Source: Plebeiibacterium marinum
GTDB taxonomy: Bacteria; Bacteroidota; Bacteroidia; Bacteroidales; Marinilabiliaceae
Direction of reading: 5' to 3'
Length of the DNA: 64,000 nucleotides
Assembly: GCF_026013615.1 (NCBI RefSeq)
Contig: NZ_JAPDPI010000010.1
Span: 79,089-143,088 of the forward strand
Shown: positions 28,555 to 37,951 of the stretch, piece after piece
Numbering within the stretch: position 1 is the first letter of the stretch
Layout of the letters: every line of letters begins with the position of its first letter
The notes under the pieces: generated by a model
What the model was told of the DNA's origin: nothing
The model's database searches: none
What the model saw: the letters and a program-made list of their open reading frames with translations, nothing else
Made by a program: the position numbers and the translations under genes

Positions 28555-30255
28555 CTACCACATTGGACCATCAGTGATATAAACATCATCGATACTTATT
28601 TCATAGGTGCCGCTTTCTACATTACCTGTAGTAAATCCAAATTTCACATAATCAATGGCAACTGAAGGGTCAAATTCAGATGCGTCACCTCCCCAATTAC
28701 CTAAAATATCAGAAAGCCTAAGCGAAACAGGTTCCCAACCGGATGTCTCTATGTAGTAATTGACATTATCAATACTACCTCCCCATTTCGTGTCATTCTG
28801 ATAGGTTTCCACCTGAATCATTCCTTTATTTCCATTGGTGTTAGCAATGAAACTAATATGAGGATCTGACATAGAACTCAAATCAATGGAATTATAGTTA
28901 CCTATTGCTCCCATCCAATTCCATGATCCCGGTACATTATCAACCTTAACAGTATAATAGCCCTCTCCTGCTCCTAAATCAATATCGGCCACATTTAATC
29001 CATAGCTGGCTCCTGCCACATTCTCTTCCCAGGTTGGTTCTGCATCTTCAAAATCAAAGACCTTAGCAACCGGGTTTACAGGACCATCTGTAATCATAAT
29101 CTGATCCACATGAATCTCAAAATCTTCAGGATCTCCATTTGCCACATTACCGGTAATAAAACGCATGGCTACATCGTCAAACACTCCTGTAGCATTAAAG
29201 TCGACAAATAACTTTTCAATTGGATATGAACGCCATTCCCATCCATCAGTTTGAACTGCATAATCGTCACCATATTTTAATCCTTCATTGGCATTGGCAT
29301 TTGTTAAATGATTATCCTTTTCACTGCCCCCCTGAGTCATAAATGGATTAATATATCCTCGTTTGCCGTTTGTATTTACAAGGAAGGTAATATTTGGCTC
29401 ATGAAATTCCGACAAGTCAACAGACTGTCCGTACCTGATATAGAAATATGTTTTCCATCCTGAAGTTTCACCATTATTAATCACAGAATAATAATGGTTT
29501 CCACGAGCTTTTGTAAGTCCGCCAAGATTTAGACCCGCTTGCTGAGGTGCATTCTCAACATCTTGCATCACAGGCTCGCCTGATTCAAAATCCCAAAGAA
29601 TAATGGGTGCAGCAGGTTCAAACACATCCGTTGGCTCCTCAATAGGAATGCCGGATCTTTGATTATCTGCAATCTCACCAAGCCCTTCGATGACTATCGT
29701 AGCTGTTTCCCCGGGAACAAGGACCAACCCTGCTGTTGGCACAGTAATTTTTCCTGTTTCGGAAGGATTTGAGATGGATACAACTTGTTCATTGATGGAA
29801 ACAGACGTAATTAAATCCACATTATCCCCTTCTATAGTAAAAGCCTCTCCGGAAACAATTTTATTTGGCCATCCGGTTACAACAACATCAGGATAACTTA
29901 CTTTTATGGTTGCATCCTCATATGAATATTCCCGGTCATACAAGTTTGTTAACGAAAGAAACCCTGTTGTTGCCCTGCGTCCAACTACAAATTGAATTTG
30001 ACTTTCTGTTGCAGAACCCTCTACAACAACACACTCTCTTCCTGACAGATAGACTTTATGAACTTTATCCAGGTTACTTCCTGAAACCGTTACTACATCG
30101 TCAATCATCACGTCATCAGCACTTATGGAATTTATGGTTGACACAGGCCATTCTATATCAAAATCTTCACCCCATTGTTTGTCCTCACAGCCAGAAATAA
30201 ATACCATCATGGCTGCAAAAACAAGTAGATATATAACTTGATTCATCTTCTTCAT
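28555..30255 (-). CDS. IPT-domain surface glycan-binding lipoprotein
   Basis: SGBP of the second mannan locus, 566 aa. Lipobox FISGC with Cys23. Residues ~38-200 hold two IPT/TIG-like domains (VSGSNLDKVHKVYLSGREC; IEGDNVDLITSVSINEQ). The rest consists of two copies of one beta-sandwich module, ~215-390 and ~398-566, each opening with a WDFE/FDFE word (ILWDFESGEP, KVFDFEDAEP), sharing xITFLVNTNGKRG / xISFIANTNGNKG, and each closing with a HVDQIMITDGP / SIDDVYITDGP word. Two glycan-binding sites are therefore likely. Encoded 17 bp below SusD. Mannan binding is inferred from the locus. Confidence 0.82.
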   Translation of the reverse strand: MKKMNQVIYLLVFAAMMVFISGCEDKQWGEDFDIEWPVSTINSISADDVMIDDVVTVSGSNLDKVHKVYLSGRECVVVEGSATESQIQFVVGRRATTGFLSLTNLYDREYSYEDATIKVSYPDVVVTGWPNKIVSGEAFTIEGDNVDLITSVSINEQVVSISNPSETGKITVPTAGLVLVPGETATIVIEGLGEIADNQRSGIPIEEPTDVFEPAAPIILWDFESGEPVMQDVENAPQQAGLNLGGLTKARGNHYYSVINNGETSGWKTYFYIRYGQSVDLSEFHEPNITFLVNTNGKRGYINPFMTQGGSEKDNHLTNANANEGLKYGDDYAVQTDGWEWRSYPIEKLFVDFNATGVFDDVAMRFITGNVANGDPEDFEIHVDQIMITDGPVNPVAKVFDFEDAEPTWEENVAGASYGLNVADIDLGAGEGYYTVKVDNVPGSWNWMGAIGNYNSIDLSSMSDPHISFIANTNGNKGMIQVETYQNDTKWGGSIDNVNYYIETSGWEPVSLRLSDILGNWGGDASEFDPSVAIDYVKFGFTTGNVESGTYEISIDDVYITDGPMW

Positions 30256-30271
30256 AACAATTTAGATTTTA

Positions 30272-31927
30272 TTAGTATCCATTATTTTGTTGTAGCCCCC
30301 AATCCTGAACCTCAGATAACGGAATAGGTAACAAGGGTACTTTATTTCCGTTAGGACCATCGATACATTTAGGTAAACAATTCCCTCTTAAATCAACATT
30401 TTCATAGCGAAGGGTTGAACCATCCGATACAGTAAAAGTTGCCTTTTTAAGATCAAGGACATCAAAATAATTACCAGTCCTCACCAAATCCCAGTAACGG
30501 AATCCTTCAACAGCCAATTCAATCCTTCTTTCGTGATAAATATCCTCAAGCAAATCCTCTCCCGACGAGGTGATTTCTGGTAGATTTCCACTAAATCCGG
30601 TTACAACATAAGACAACTCACCTTCTATTGAACCTTTGGCGTATGTACTGGTTCTTGCTCTTGATCTAATTGCTTCGAGCATTGTTTTCGCTGTGGTTTC
30701 ATCTCCCAGGTGATATGATGCTTCGGCATGCATCAATAAAACCTCGGCATAACGCGCCTTACGTATATTAGCCGGACTACTGGTGCTGTTAGAAGGTCGG
30801 TATCCTGGCTCCAGGGCTGCTTTCCTGCTTAGATAAGGAGTCATTTGCTGACTTAAATCAAATTCCTGAGTAACACCATGAACTACACCACCTTGAATAC
30901 TCTCACCATACAAACTACAACTTAAACGAGGATCATTGTCTTCATAAGCATCAAATAAATTAACTGTAGGATTGTTGAATCCCCAACCCCAATCCATCCT
31001 GTTACCCTGGAACTGATTGCTGTTTGTACCTGTTTTACCAGGGGCTGTACCTGTAGAACCCACTTCCATTTGCAATTCAAAAATGGACTCTGAATTATTC
31101 TCTCCTTCCATTTCAAAAATGGTGGCATAATTGCTTACTAAGGTATACTCATTACTTGATATCACTGCATTTGTCTGATCAAACACATCCTGCCAAGTTG
31201 CCTCTCCCAGTGCATCCATACCAATTTGATACATTAATGCCCGGGCAAGGAATGTACGTGCAGCTCCTTTTGTTGCACGTCCTAAATCGGTTGAACCATA
31301 AGCACTTTTTTCAGGGAGCAAGTCAACTGCTGCAGTAAAATCAGCAATAACCTGCTCAAATGTTTCATGATAAGAGGCCCTGTCAATCTGGCCAAATTGC
31401 TCAGGTGTTACAGGGGTTGTAAACACAGGTACCCCACCAAATACTTTAACCAGGTAGAAGTAAAAGTAGCCCCTGATAAAAGATGCCTCACCTTTAAGCC
31501 TGTTCAGCAAATCTTCATCCAACTCACTGTTTTCTAACTGAAGCAACACATTATTTGCCCGGTAAATACCATCGTAACATTTAATCCAAAGCGAAACAAC
31601 AATTGGGTTATCACTTGTTGTCCTCCATTCTATAATATCTTGTATTTCGGTAAAGTCAGCTTCTGTACTGCCTTTTTCAGAATCATCGCTCAGCAGATCG
31701 CCAAAGAACCACTCGTAATTGTGAGTTAACCATTGATCATCCGGTCCGGGACCTTCTGTCATACCAATCAAATCATAACATGCATTAACAGCGTACACTG
31801 CATTTTCCGGAGTATCAAAGAAATTACTTTCAGTTTCCGCAGCAATAGGGTCAACTTCTAAAAAATCAGAGCAACTACTAATTAATAAAGTCAGCCCCAA
31901 TAACCATATTGAATAAAATATTTTCAT
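30272..31927 (-). CDS. SusD/RagB family outer-membrane lipoprotein
   Basis: SusD partner of the second mannan transporter, 551 aa. Lipobox LLISSC with Cys19, followed by SDFLEVDP. Family hallmarks: LKGEASFIRGYFYFYLVKVFGGVP (~140-163) and YHERRIELAVEGFRYWDLVRTG (~485-505). It lies 20 bp behind SusC and 17 bp ahead of the SGBP. Confidence 0.95.
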   Translation of the reverse strand: MKIFYSIWLLGLTLLISSCSDFLEVDPIAAETESNFFDTPENAVYAVNACYDLIGMTEGPGPDDQWLTHNYEWFFGDLLSDDSEKGSTEADFTEIQDIIEWRTTSDNPIVVSLWIKCYDGIYRANNVLLQLENSELDEDLLNRLKGEASFIRGYFYFYLVKVFGGVPVFTTPVTPEQFGQIDRASYHETFEQVIADFTAAVDLLPEKSAYGSTDLGRATKGAARTFLARALMYQIGMDALGEATWQDVFDQTNAVISSNEYTLVSNYATIFEMEGENNSESIFELQMEVGSTGTAPGKTGTNSNQFQGNRMDWGWGFNNPTVNLFDAYEDNDPRLSCSLYGESIQGGVVHGVTQEFDLSQQMTPYLSRKAALEPGYRPSNSTSSPANIRKARYAEVLLMHAEASYHLGDETTAKTMLEAIRSRARTSTYAKGSIEGELSYVVTGFSGNLPEITSSGEDLLEDIYHERRIELAVEGFRYWDLVRTGNYFDVLDLKKATFTVSDGSTLRYENVDLRGNCLPKCIDGPNGNKVPLLPIPLSEVQDWGLQQNNGY

Positions 31928-31947
31928 CGTTGTAATTACTTTAAAAA

Positions 31948-34900
31948 TTAAAAAGTGATATTAATACCTCCGGTTAATATTGTAGGTATTGGATAAGTAG
32001 CACCATCAACACCGGCACGAAGGGCATCCCCCTGGAAATTTCCAATTTCCGGATTCCAGCCAGAATAGTCTGTAAGCGTAAACAGGTTATCCGCAGAACA
32101 GTAAATTCTTAGTTTTGAAAGACCTATTTTACTAACCAGGTTTTTAGGCAGCGTATATCCTAACTGCAGGTTTCTTAACCGAAGATATGTACCATCCTCA
32201 ACATATCGGTCTGAGAAACGGTCGTTATTGTTCGGATCGCTGGCGGTCATTCTTGGTTCATTGTTTTCCGGAGTTTCTGCAGTCCAACGCTTTAATCGAT
32301 CTGTGGAATAATTTGACAAAACACCCCCTGTTTGATACCAGAATGCAGGTCCGTTTACAATTTCATTACCCACTGACGCATAAAAGAAGGCTTTAAAATC
32401 GAATCCTTTATATCCCATGGTAATATTTAAGCCGGCAGTAAAATCCGGAAAAGCACTACCTAATTTTACCAGGTCGTTATCATCAATAACACCATCTTCA
32501 TGAGAATCAACAAACTTCACATCACCCAGTTGTGCTTTTTCACCCGGCAGCATGGCCAGATACTCATCCAGTTCCTGTTGTGTATTGATAATCCCATCGG
32601 TTTTCATTCCATAAAAATAGGCCAGCTCGTCCCCTTCCACAGTGCGGGTTGTTGATGTAAAACCAGATACTCCATCATCTCTCAGTTCTCCCCCTTCTGC
32701 CATTTTGGTAACTTCATTTTTTACCGTACTAATATTTAAGCCAACAGAATACTGAAACCCTGAATCAAACTGTTCTCTCCATGTTAAAGCCACATCATAA
32801 CCAATATTTTCCATTGAAGCGGCATTTACATATGGACGTTGAGCTCCTACGTAATAAGGAATCGGAGCATCCATTAACATGTCCTTAGTTTTCCTGTTAA
32901 AATAATCCAACGACACATCCAGTCTTTGATTTAAAAAACTCAGGTCAACACCAATGTTGGTCTGATCAGAAGTTTCCCATTTTAAATCGGGGTTTGCCAA
33001 ACGTTTAGCCACAGCTCCATCAACAATGGAACCTCCAAAAACATAAGTATACCCATTAACCATTGTCGTTACGTAGTTAAAGTTACCTGCCGACTGCTCA
33101 TTACCTACCTGTCCCCAACCTGCACGAACTTTAAATCTATCCAGAAAATCCACATTTTGCATAAAAGCCTCTTCCTTCACGTTCCATCCTGCAGAAAATG
33201 ATGGAAACACTCCCCATTTGTTGTCATCAAGAAACTTAGATGATCCATCTGCACGAACAGTTGCTGTAAACAAATAACGGCTTTTATATGAATAATTAGC
33301 CCTTGCAAAATACGACAGCAAGGTATTTTTAGATGCACCTCCATTAATCTCCATCATATCAACATTGGTGGCAAGTCCCAGGTACATTAAGTCTTTATTT
33401 GAAGAAACCCCGTAACCCCTTGCAGAAATATCATTTGAAGAAAAAACCTGGGCTTCTGCCCCTGCCATTGCATTGATACTATGATCACCAGACACCTTAT
33501 TGTAGTTGAAGTAGCCATTCCAGGTATAATTGATCATTTGTTCCCTCTCCTCATACAATTCACTTTCATCACGCTTTTGATCCACATCCGCATAATAGGC
33601 TGGAGAATAAATCTTTTCGCTATTAAACTTTAAATCAGCGCCAAACATAGTAGTAAAGCTCAAACCTTCAAGAAATAAATCATCCACCTTTAAATTAAAA
33701 TTACCTACAATCTTATGATCTCCCCTGGTTTGATATTTTGCTTCATCAATAAACCTTGCAGGATTACCAAGTACAGTACCTCCAATAACACGACTTCCGT
33801 AATCATTTTTATAATCATCCCAGGCCGCAGTTAATGGATCAATCTGCAACGCCACAGGCAATGCCCCGGTCCATGCATTATCATTATGAATATTCTTTTT
33901 GTAAGTTGAATACGCAATTTTTGCACCCACTTTTACTTTCTTACTTATTTTATACTCATTGTTTGCCCACAAGAACAACTTATCCATTCCACTATTATCA
34001 ACAATACCCTCTTGCTGAAAAAAGGTAGCTCCTACATTATAACTTACATTTTCGCTACCGCCCCGTATTGAAAGATTGTAGTTTTGAATAGGTGCGACCT
34101 GTAGCAATTCATCCTGCCAATCCGTTCCTTTCAGGTTGTTATTGATAACATAATTAAGCTTAGCCATATCAGACTCTGAAATCAAACTCAGCTTATTATC
34201 ATTTTCGTAGGCCTCTAACCGAAGGGTTGCATATTCCGAAGAATTAGTCAAATCTATTGTATTATTAACATACTGAACCCCGGCAAAAGCATTTGCTTCA
34301 ATAACTGCTTTACCTGACTTACCTTGTTTTGTAGTTACCAATACAACACCATTAGCTCCCCTTGAACCATAAATCGCTGTTGCAGAAGCATCTTTTAATA
34401 TTTCGATACTTTGAATATTTGAAGGATCCAGATTACTAATATCATTGGTTGGAAAACCATCCACCACATAAATAGGGTTACTTTCGCCCCAGGAACCAAC
34501 ACCACGGATCCTGATTTTTACACCAGATCCAGGTTCTCCGGAATTGGCCACCACATCAACACCGGCCACTTTACCTTGTAACGTTTGCACAACATCAGTA
34601 GTCGCTACCTGTTGAAGATCATCACCTCCAACTTTTGATACCGCACCGGTTAAATCACTTTTTCTGATAGTACCATATCCAACTACCACCACTTCATCAA
34701 TATCCTGTACGGAAGCTACCATTGTAACATTTATGTTTAAACTCCCTTCCACCTTAACTTCCTGGGTATCATAACCAATAAATGAGAAGACTAAAACCTT
34801 TTCTCCATCCCCTATTGATAATAGATAATTACCATCAATATCTGTAATAGTACCATTGGTTGTACCTTTTACAACTATTGATACGCCCGGCAAAGACTCT

Positions 34901-35007
34901 CCTGTTGAATCTATTACCTTTCCGCTAATTGATCGCTGCTGGGCTTTAGCAACCCAAAATGCCGAAAGCATAAACAGCATCATAAAAATTCGCAGACCAC
35001 TTTTCAT
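31948..35007 (-). CDS. SusC/RagA TonB-dependent outer-membrane transporter
   Basis: TonB-dependent importer of the second mannan locus, 1019 aa. Signal peptide 1-22 (VAKA, then QQRS), carboxypeptidase-D regulatory-like domain ~24-98, TonB-box region DEVVVVGYG at 104-112, plug with the SusC word LKDASATAIYGSRGANGV, and a barrel ending in GGINITF. It is first in its operon; a good promoter and an AraC-type palindrome lie just upstream. Substrate mannan oligosaccharides by context. Confidence 0.95.
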   Translation of the reverse strand: MKSGLRIFMMLFMLSAFWVAKAQQRSISGKVIDSTGESLPGVSIVVKGTTNGTITDIDGNYLLSIGDGEKVLVFSFIGYDTQEVKVEGSLNINVTMVASVQDIDEVVVVGYGTIRKSDLTGAVSKVGGDDLQQVATTDVVQTLQGKVAGVDVVANSGEPGSGVKIRIRGVGSWGESNPIYVVDGFPTNDISNLDPSNIQSIEILKDASATAIYGSRGANGVVLVTTKQGKSGKAVIEANAFAGVQYVNNTIDLTNSSEYATLRLEAYENDNKLSLISESDMAKLNYVINNNLKGTDWQDELLQVAPIQNYNLSIRGGSENVSYNVGATFFQQEGIVDNSGMDKLFLWANNEYKISKKVKVGAKIAYSTYKKNIHNDNAWTGALPVALQIDPLTAAWDDYKNDYGSRVIGGTVLGNPARFIDEAKYQTRGDHKIVGNFNLKVDDLFLEGLSFTTMFGADLKFNSEKIYSPAYYADVDQKRDESELYEEREQMINYTWNGYFNYNKVSGDHSINAMAGAEAQVFSSNDISARGYGVSSNKDLMYLGLATNVDMMEINGGASKNTLLSYFARANYSYKSRYLFTATVRADGSSKFLDDNKWGVFPSFSAGWNVKEEAFMQNVDFLDRFKVRAGWGQVGNEQSAGNFNYVTTMVNGYTYVFGGSIVDGAVAKRLANPDLKWETSDQTNIGVDLSFLNQRLDVSLDYFNRKTKDMLMDAPIPYYVGAQRPYVNAASMENIGYDVALTWREQFDSGFQYSVGLNISTVKNEVTKMAEGGELRDDGVSGFTSTTRTVEGDELAYFYGMKTDGIINTQQELDEYLAMLPGEKAQLGDVKFVDSHEDGVIDDNDLVKLGSAFPDFTAGLNITMGYKGFDFKAFFYASVGNEIVNGPAFWYQTGGVLSNYSTDRLKRWTAETPENNEPRMTASDPNNNDRFSDRYVEDGTYLRLRNLQLGYTLPKNLVSKIGLSKLRIYCSADNLFTLTDYSGWNPEIGNFQGDALRAGVDGATYPIPTILTGGINITF

Positions 35008-35076
35008 AAATACTTGTTTTAAAAAGATTTAATTATACCTTGATTCAATCTGATTTCCGGAAATAAATCATCAATA

Positions 35077-35108
35077 CAAAAATATATCCTATCAACACCC
35101 TTATCAAA
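35077..35108 (-). promoter_or_regulatory. Predicted promoter of the second mannan operon
   Basis: On the minus strand TATTTTTG (35084-35077) fits the Bacteroidota -7 element TAnnTTTG, and TTTG (35108-35105) lies 20 nt upstream at the -33 position. The start codon is ~70 bp downstream, a usual leader length. The conserved element at 35117-35142 sits directly above the -33 box. Confidence 0.6.
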
Positions 35109-35116
35109 TAGTTTTA

Positions 35117-35142
35117 TATCACTTAATGATACTTTTTTATCA
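35117..35142. promoter_or_regulatory. Candidate AraC operator, SusC-proximal copy
   Basis: TATCA-CTTAA-TGATA-CTTTTT-TATCA. The 20-bp part 35123-35142 is repeated almost exactly at 35329-35348. The site abuts the -33 box of the SusC promoter by 9 bp, where an activator would contact RNA polymerase. Confidence 0.6.
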
Positions 35143-35311
35143 AATATATTTCACTTACCATTAACACATATTACCTTTTAAAAAATCAACAACCTCTAAC
35201 AAAACACTCTTATTCCTTTCTCACAGCCACTTAGGATCTTTTTAAGAAATTAAAACACTGCGCTTTTATACACTTTTTAACTTTTGTCAGTGAATTATTT
35301 TTATATTTTTA

Positions 35312-35348
35312 TATCATATCATCATTTTTTAATGATACTTTTATATCA
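35312..35348. promoter_or_regulatory. Candidate AraC operator, regulator-proximal copy
   Basis: Contains TATCATATCA, then ATCATT-TTTT-AATGAT (perfect palindrome, 35321-35336), and TGATA-N6-TATCA at 35333-35348 with the same spacing as the SusC-proximal copy. It ends 29 bp before the AraC start codon, so binding here could autoregulate the regulator gene. Confidence 0.55.
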
Positions 35349-35377
35349 TCTTCAAAATACCAATAGAACATATCACC

Positions 35378-36256
35378 ATGAAAGATCAAATTCACCGCGA
35401 AATAACTCCATTAAAAGAGAATGATTGTTTTTTAATATTTGACAGAGAAAGAAAAGGTTTTACTTTCCCGATTCATTTTCATCCAGAATTTGAGATCAAC
35501 TACATAGCTAATGCAGTTGGGGCCAAACGGGTTGTAGGGGACCATATTGGAGAAGCTGAAGAACGAGAATTGGTTATGGTTGGCCCTAACCTTTACCATG
35601 GGTGGGAAAATGGAAACTATAATCCGAACGATATGCTTCACGAAATAACAATACAGTTTCCTCGCGAACTATTTGACGAAGCGCTATTCAACCGCAACCT
35701 CCTAAAACCCATAAAAGAACTTTTTGGGAACGCAAACCGGGGTATTCTTTTTTCACAGGACACTATCAGACTTATTGAACCCAAATTACTGGAACTTAGT
35801 AAAAAAAGAGGATTTGACAGCTTCCTGGAATTCCAATCACTACTATACGACCTGGCAATTTCGCGCGACCAGCAATTATTAACCAACGTAGCTTTTCAGC
35901 GCCAAAGTGACTTCCACAACAGCGAACGTATAGAAACTGTATATAATTATATTAAAGAAAACTATGCTTTAAAACTGAAAGTTGAAGATGCAGCACAGCT
36001 CGTCAACATGTCTGTCGTTTCCTTTAGTCGCTTAATAAAGCAACGCACCGGAAAATCATTTGTTGATTTTGTTAACGAGATAAGATTAGGAATTGCCACC
36101 AGGTCACTTATTGAAACCAACAAAAGTGTTTCTGAAATTTGTTTTGAATGTGGTTTTAACAACATATCCAATTTTAACAGAATCTTCAGAAAGAAACAGA
36201 ATTGTACACCAAGTGAATTCAGGACAAATTTCACCGGGGTCAGGAACGTTCTTTAA
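35378..36256 (+). CDS. AraC-family transcriptional regulator with cupin sensor domain
   Basis: A 292-aa cytoplasmic regulator. Residues ~15-105 form a cupin-like ligand domain (FTFPIHFHPEFEINYIANAVG; MVGPNLYHGWENG). Residues ~185-288 hold two HTH motifs of the AraC/XylS type: LKVEDAAQLVNMSVVSFSRLI and the signature KSVSEICFECGFNNISNFNRIFRKK... near the end. It is transcribed away from the second mannan SusC, with a shared 370-bp control region bearing two copies of one element. It is therefore the likely activator of that operon, in place of the HTCS type that controls the first one. The effector is probably an intracellular sugar from mannobiose breakdown; this is inference. Confidence 0.9.
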   Translation: MKDQIHREITPLKENDCFLIFDRERKGFTFPIHFHPEFEINYIANAVGAKRVVGDHIGEAEERELVMVGPNLYHGWENGNYNPNDMLHEITIQFPRELFDEALFNRNLLKPIKELFGNANRGILFSQDTIRLIEPKLLELSKKRGFDSFLEFQSLLYDLAISRDQQLLTNVAFQRQSDFHNSERIETVYNYIKENYALKLKVEDAAQLVNMSVVSFSRLIKQRTGKSFVDFVNEIRLGIATRSLIETNKSVSEICFECGFNNISNFNRIFRKKQNCTPSEFRTNFTGVRNVL

Positions 36257-36300
36257 ACACTTATATATCGAGCAGAGGATGTTCTGAATGTGACAGCCCT

Positions 36301-37821
36301 TTATTTCAGCCCTTTCATCATCTTTTTAAGCCATGGGCTTATCAAAAACAATATAACCGCAGCAAAGGCTGTTTCTATAGCGATAAACCAAAATACGGGA
36401 ACTTCTCTGCCCAAAGAGGCGCCAATACTGTGAGATATAGCCTTCATTTGTGAAGCAAACAGGTTACCGGCTGCTATGGATCCCATCCATACTCCCATCA
36501 TGGTGGAGACAATTTTAACGGGGGAAAGCTTGGTAATCATGGAAAGCCCGATAGGCGACAGGCATAATTCCCCCCATGTATGAATTACAAATACAGTAAT
36601 TAACCACATAGGGTTTATCAATACAGATCCTTTTTGAGTCAAGTCATTGGCATAAGCCATTACTACAAAACCCAAACTCAACAGCACAATACCCCATGCA
36701 AACTTGAGTGGCGTATTGGGATTAAGTTTTACAGCATCTAAACGAACCCACAACACACTAAATACAGGCGCAAAAACAACAATTGAAATAGCGCTCACCA
36801 TTTGAAACCATGCAGTAGGAATAGTCCAGCCTCCAATAGTTCTGTCCAGGTTATCACGGGCAAAAAGGTTAAAAAGTCCGCCAGCCTGCTCATAACCGCT
36901 CCAAAAAACAATGTTAAACACCACCAGCACCAAAATGACCCCTACCCGGCTCCATTCTGTTTTACCTTTTGTATTTCGGATGATATCTTGCAATAAATAA
37001 AGAGCTCCCAAAATCAATACGCCATATACAAACACATTTCTTGTTGTGGCCGGAACTAACTTACCGAGTAAAACACCTCCAACTACCATTACTACAATGG
37101 CAACTACATAAACTAATACATCAATATTATCCTTTGCTGTTAGCTTACTCTTTTGTCCTTTATATTTGGGAGGCATCCCTGCCGTTCCCAATTCTGAACG
37201 CGACAGGTAAAACCACAGAAATCCAATGATCATTCCTAAAGCTGCAGCAAAGAAACCATATTGCCATTTTCCAAACAGATCATTTTCCACCAACCATCCT
37301 GTAACAAATGGCCCCAACATTGCCCCCACATTAATGCCCATATAAAAAATAGTAAAAGCTCCATCCCTACGTTGGTCATTTGCATCATACAACTCTCCCA
37401 CAAGGGTGGAAATATTGGGCTTAAAAAAACCATTACCGAATATAAGAATACCCAGCCCCATATAAAACACATTTTCTTTTAAGCCTATATTGTGGCCCGA
37501 AACAATGGCTGAGTATGCCAGCAATACCTGACCAATAGCCATAGTCAACGCCCCTATGTATATGGTTTTACGTTGACCTAAAAACTTATCAGCCAAAATG
37601 CCACCTAAAATTGGGGTTATATAAACCAACGAAGTAAAAATACCGTATATTATCAAAGCAGAATCGGTATCCATTCCAAATCCACCACTTGCCAGGTTTC
37701 CTGTTAAAAAAACAATCAGCAATGCGCGCATCCCATAATAATTGAAACGCTCCCACATTTCTGTTGCAGAGAGCGTAAATAAAGCTTTAGGATGTCCTAA
37801 AAAAGTTTTTTCCTTTACCAT
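36301..37821 (-). CDS. POT-family proton-coupled di/tripeptide transporter
   Basis: Inner-membrane transporter of 506 aa with ~13-14 hydrophobic segments. The POT signature ExxERFxYY is present as Glu21-Glu24-Arg25 (EMWERFNYYG), and the second family motif reads NGFFKPNISTLVGELY. It imports di- and tripeptides with protons. It is the last gene of the minus-strand run and lies 130 bp below the two Xaa-Pro peptidase genes, facing the AraC gene at its 3' end. With those peptidases it could feed proline-rich peptides into the cytoplasm. Whether it belongs to the same transcript is not shown by the sequence. Confidence 0.92.
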   Translation of the reverse strand: MVKEKTFLGHPKALFTLSATEMWERFNYYGMRALLIVFLTGNLASGGFGMDTDSALIIYGIFTSLVYITPILGGILADKFLGQRKTIYIGALTMAIGQVLLAYSAIVSGHNIGLKENVFYMGLGILIFGNGFFKPNISTLVGELYDANDQRRDGAFTIFYMGINVGAMLGPFVTGWLVENDLFGKWQYGFFAAALGMIIGFLWFYLSRSELGTAGMPPKYKGQKSKLTAKDNIDVLVYVVAIVVMVVGGVLLGKLVPATTRNVFVYGVLILGALYLLQDIIRNTKGKTEWSRVGVILVLVVFNIVFWSGYEQAGGLFNLFARDNLDRTIGGWTIPTAWFQMVSAISIVVFAPVFSVLWVRLDAVKLNPNTPLKFAWGIVLLSLGFVVMAYANDLTQKGSVLINPMWLITVFVIHTWGELCLSPIGLSMITKLSPVKIVSTMMGVWMGSIAAGNLFASQMKAISHSIGASLGREVPVFWFIAIETAFAAVILFLISPWLKKMMKGLK

Positions 37822-37951
37822 TACAATTTATTTAGGATGCTAAAAATAGCAAATCATTTTTTTAGTAAAACAATTACCAAGCGGCAAATCAATAGTCCTT
37901 CAAGATCATGACCGCCATAGCCATTCAAATACTATTTTGTCAAATATCTTA

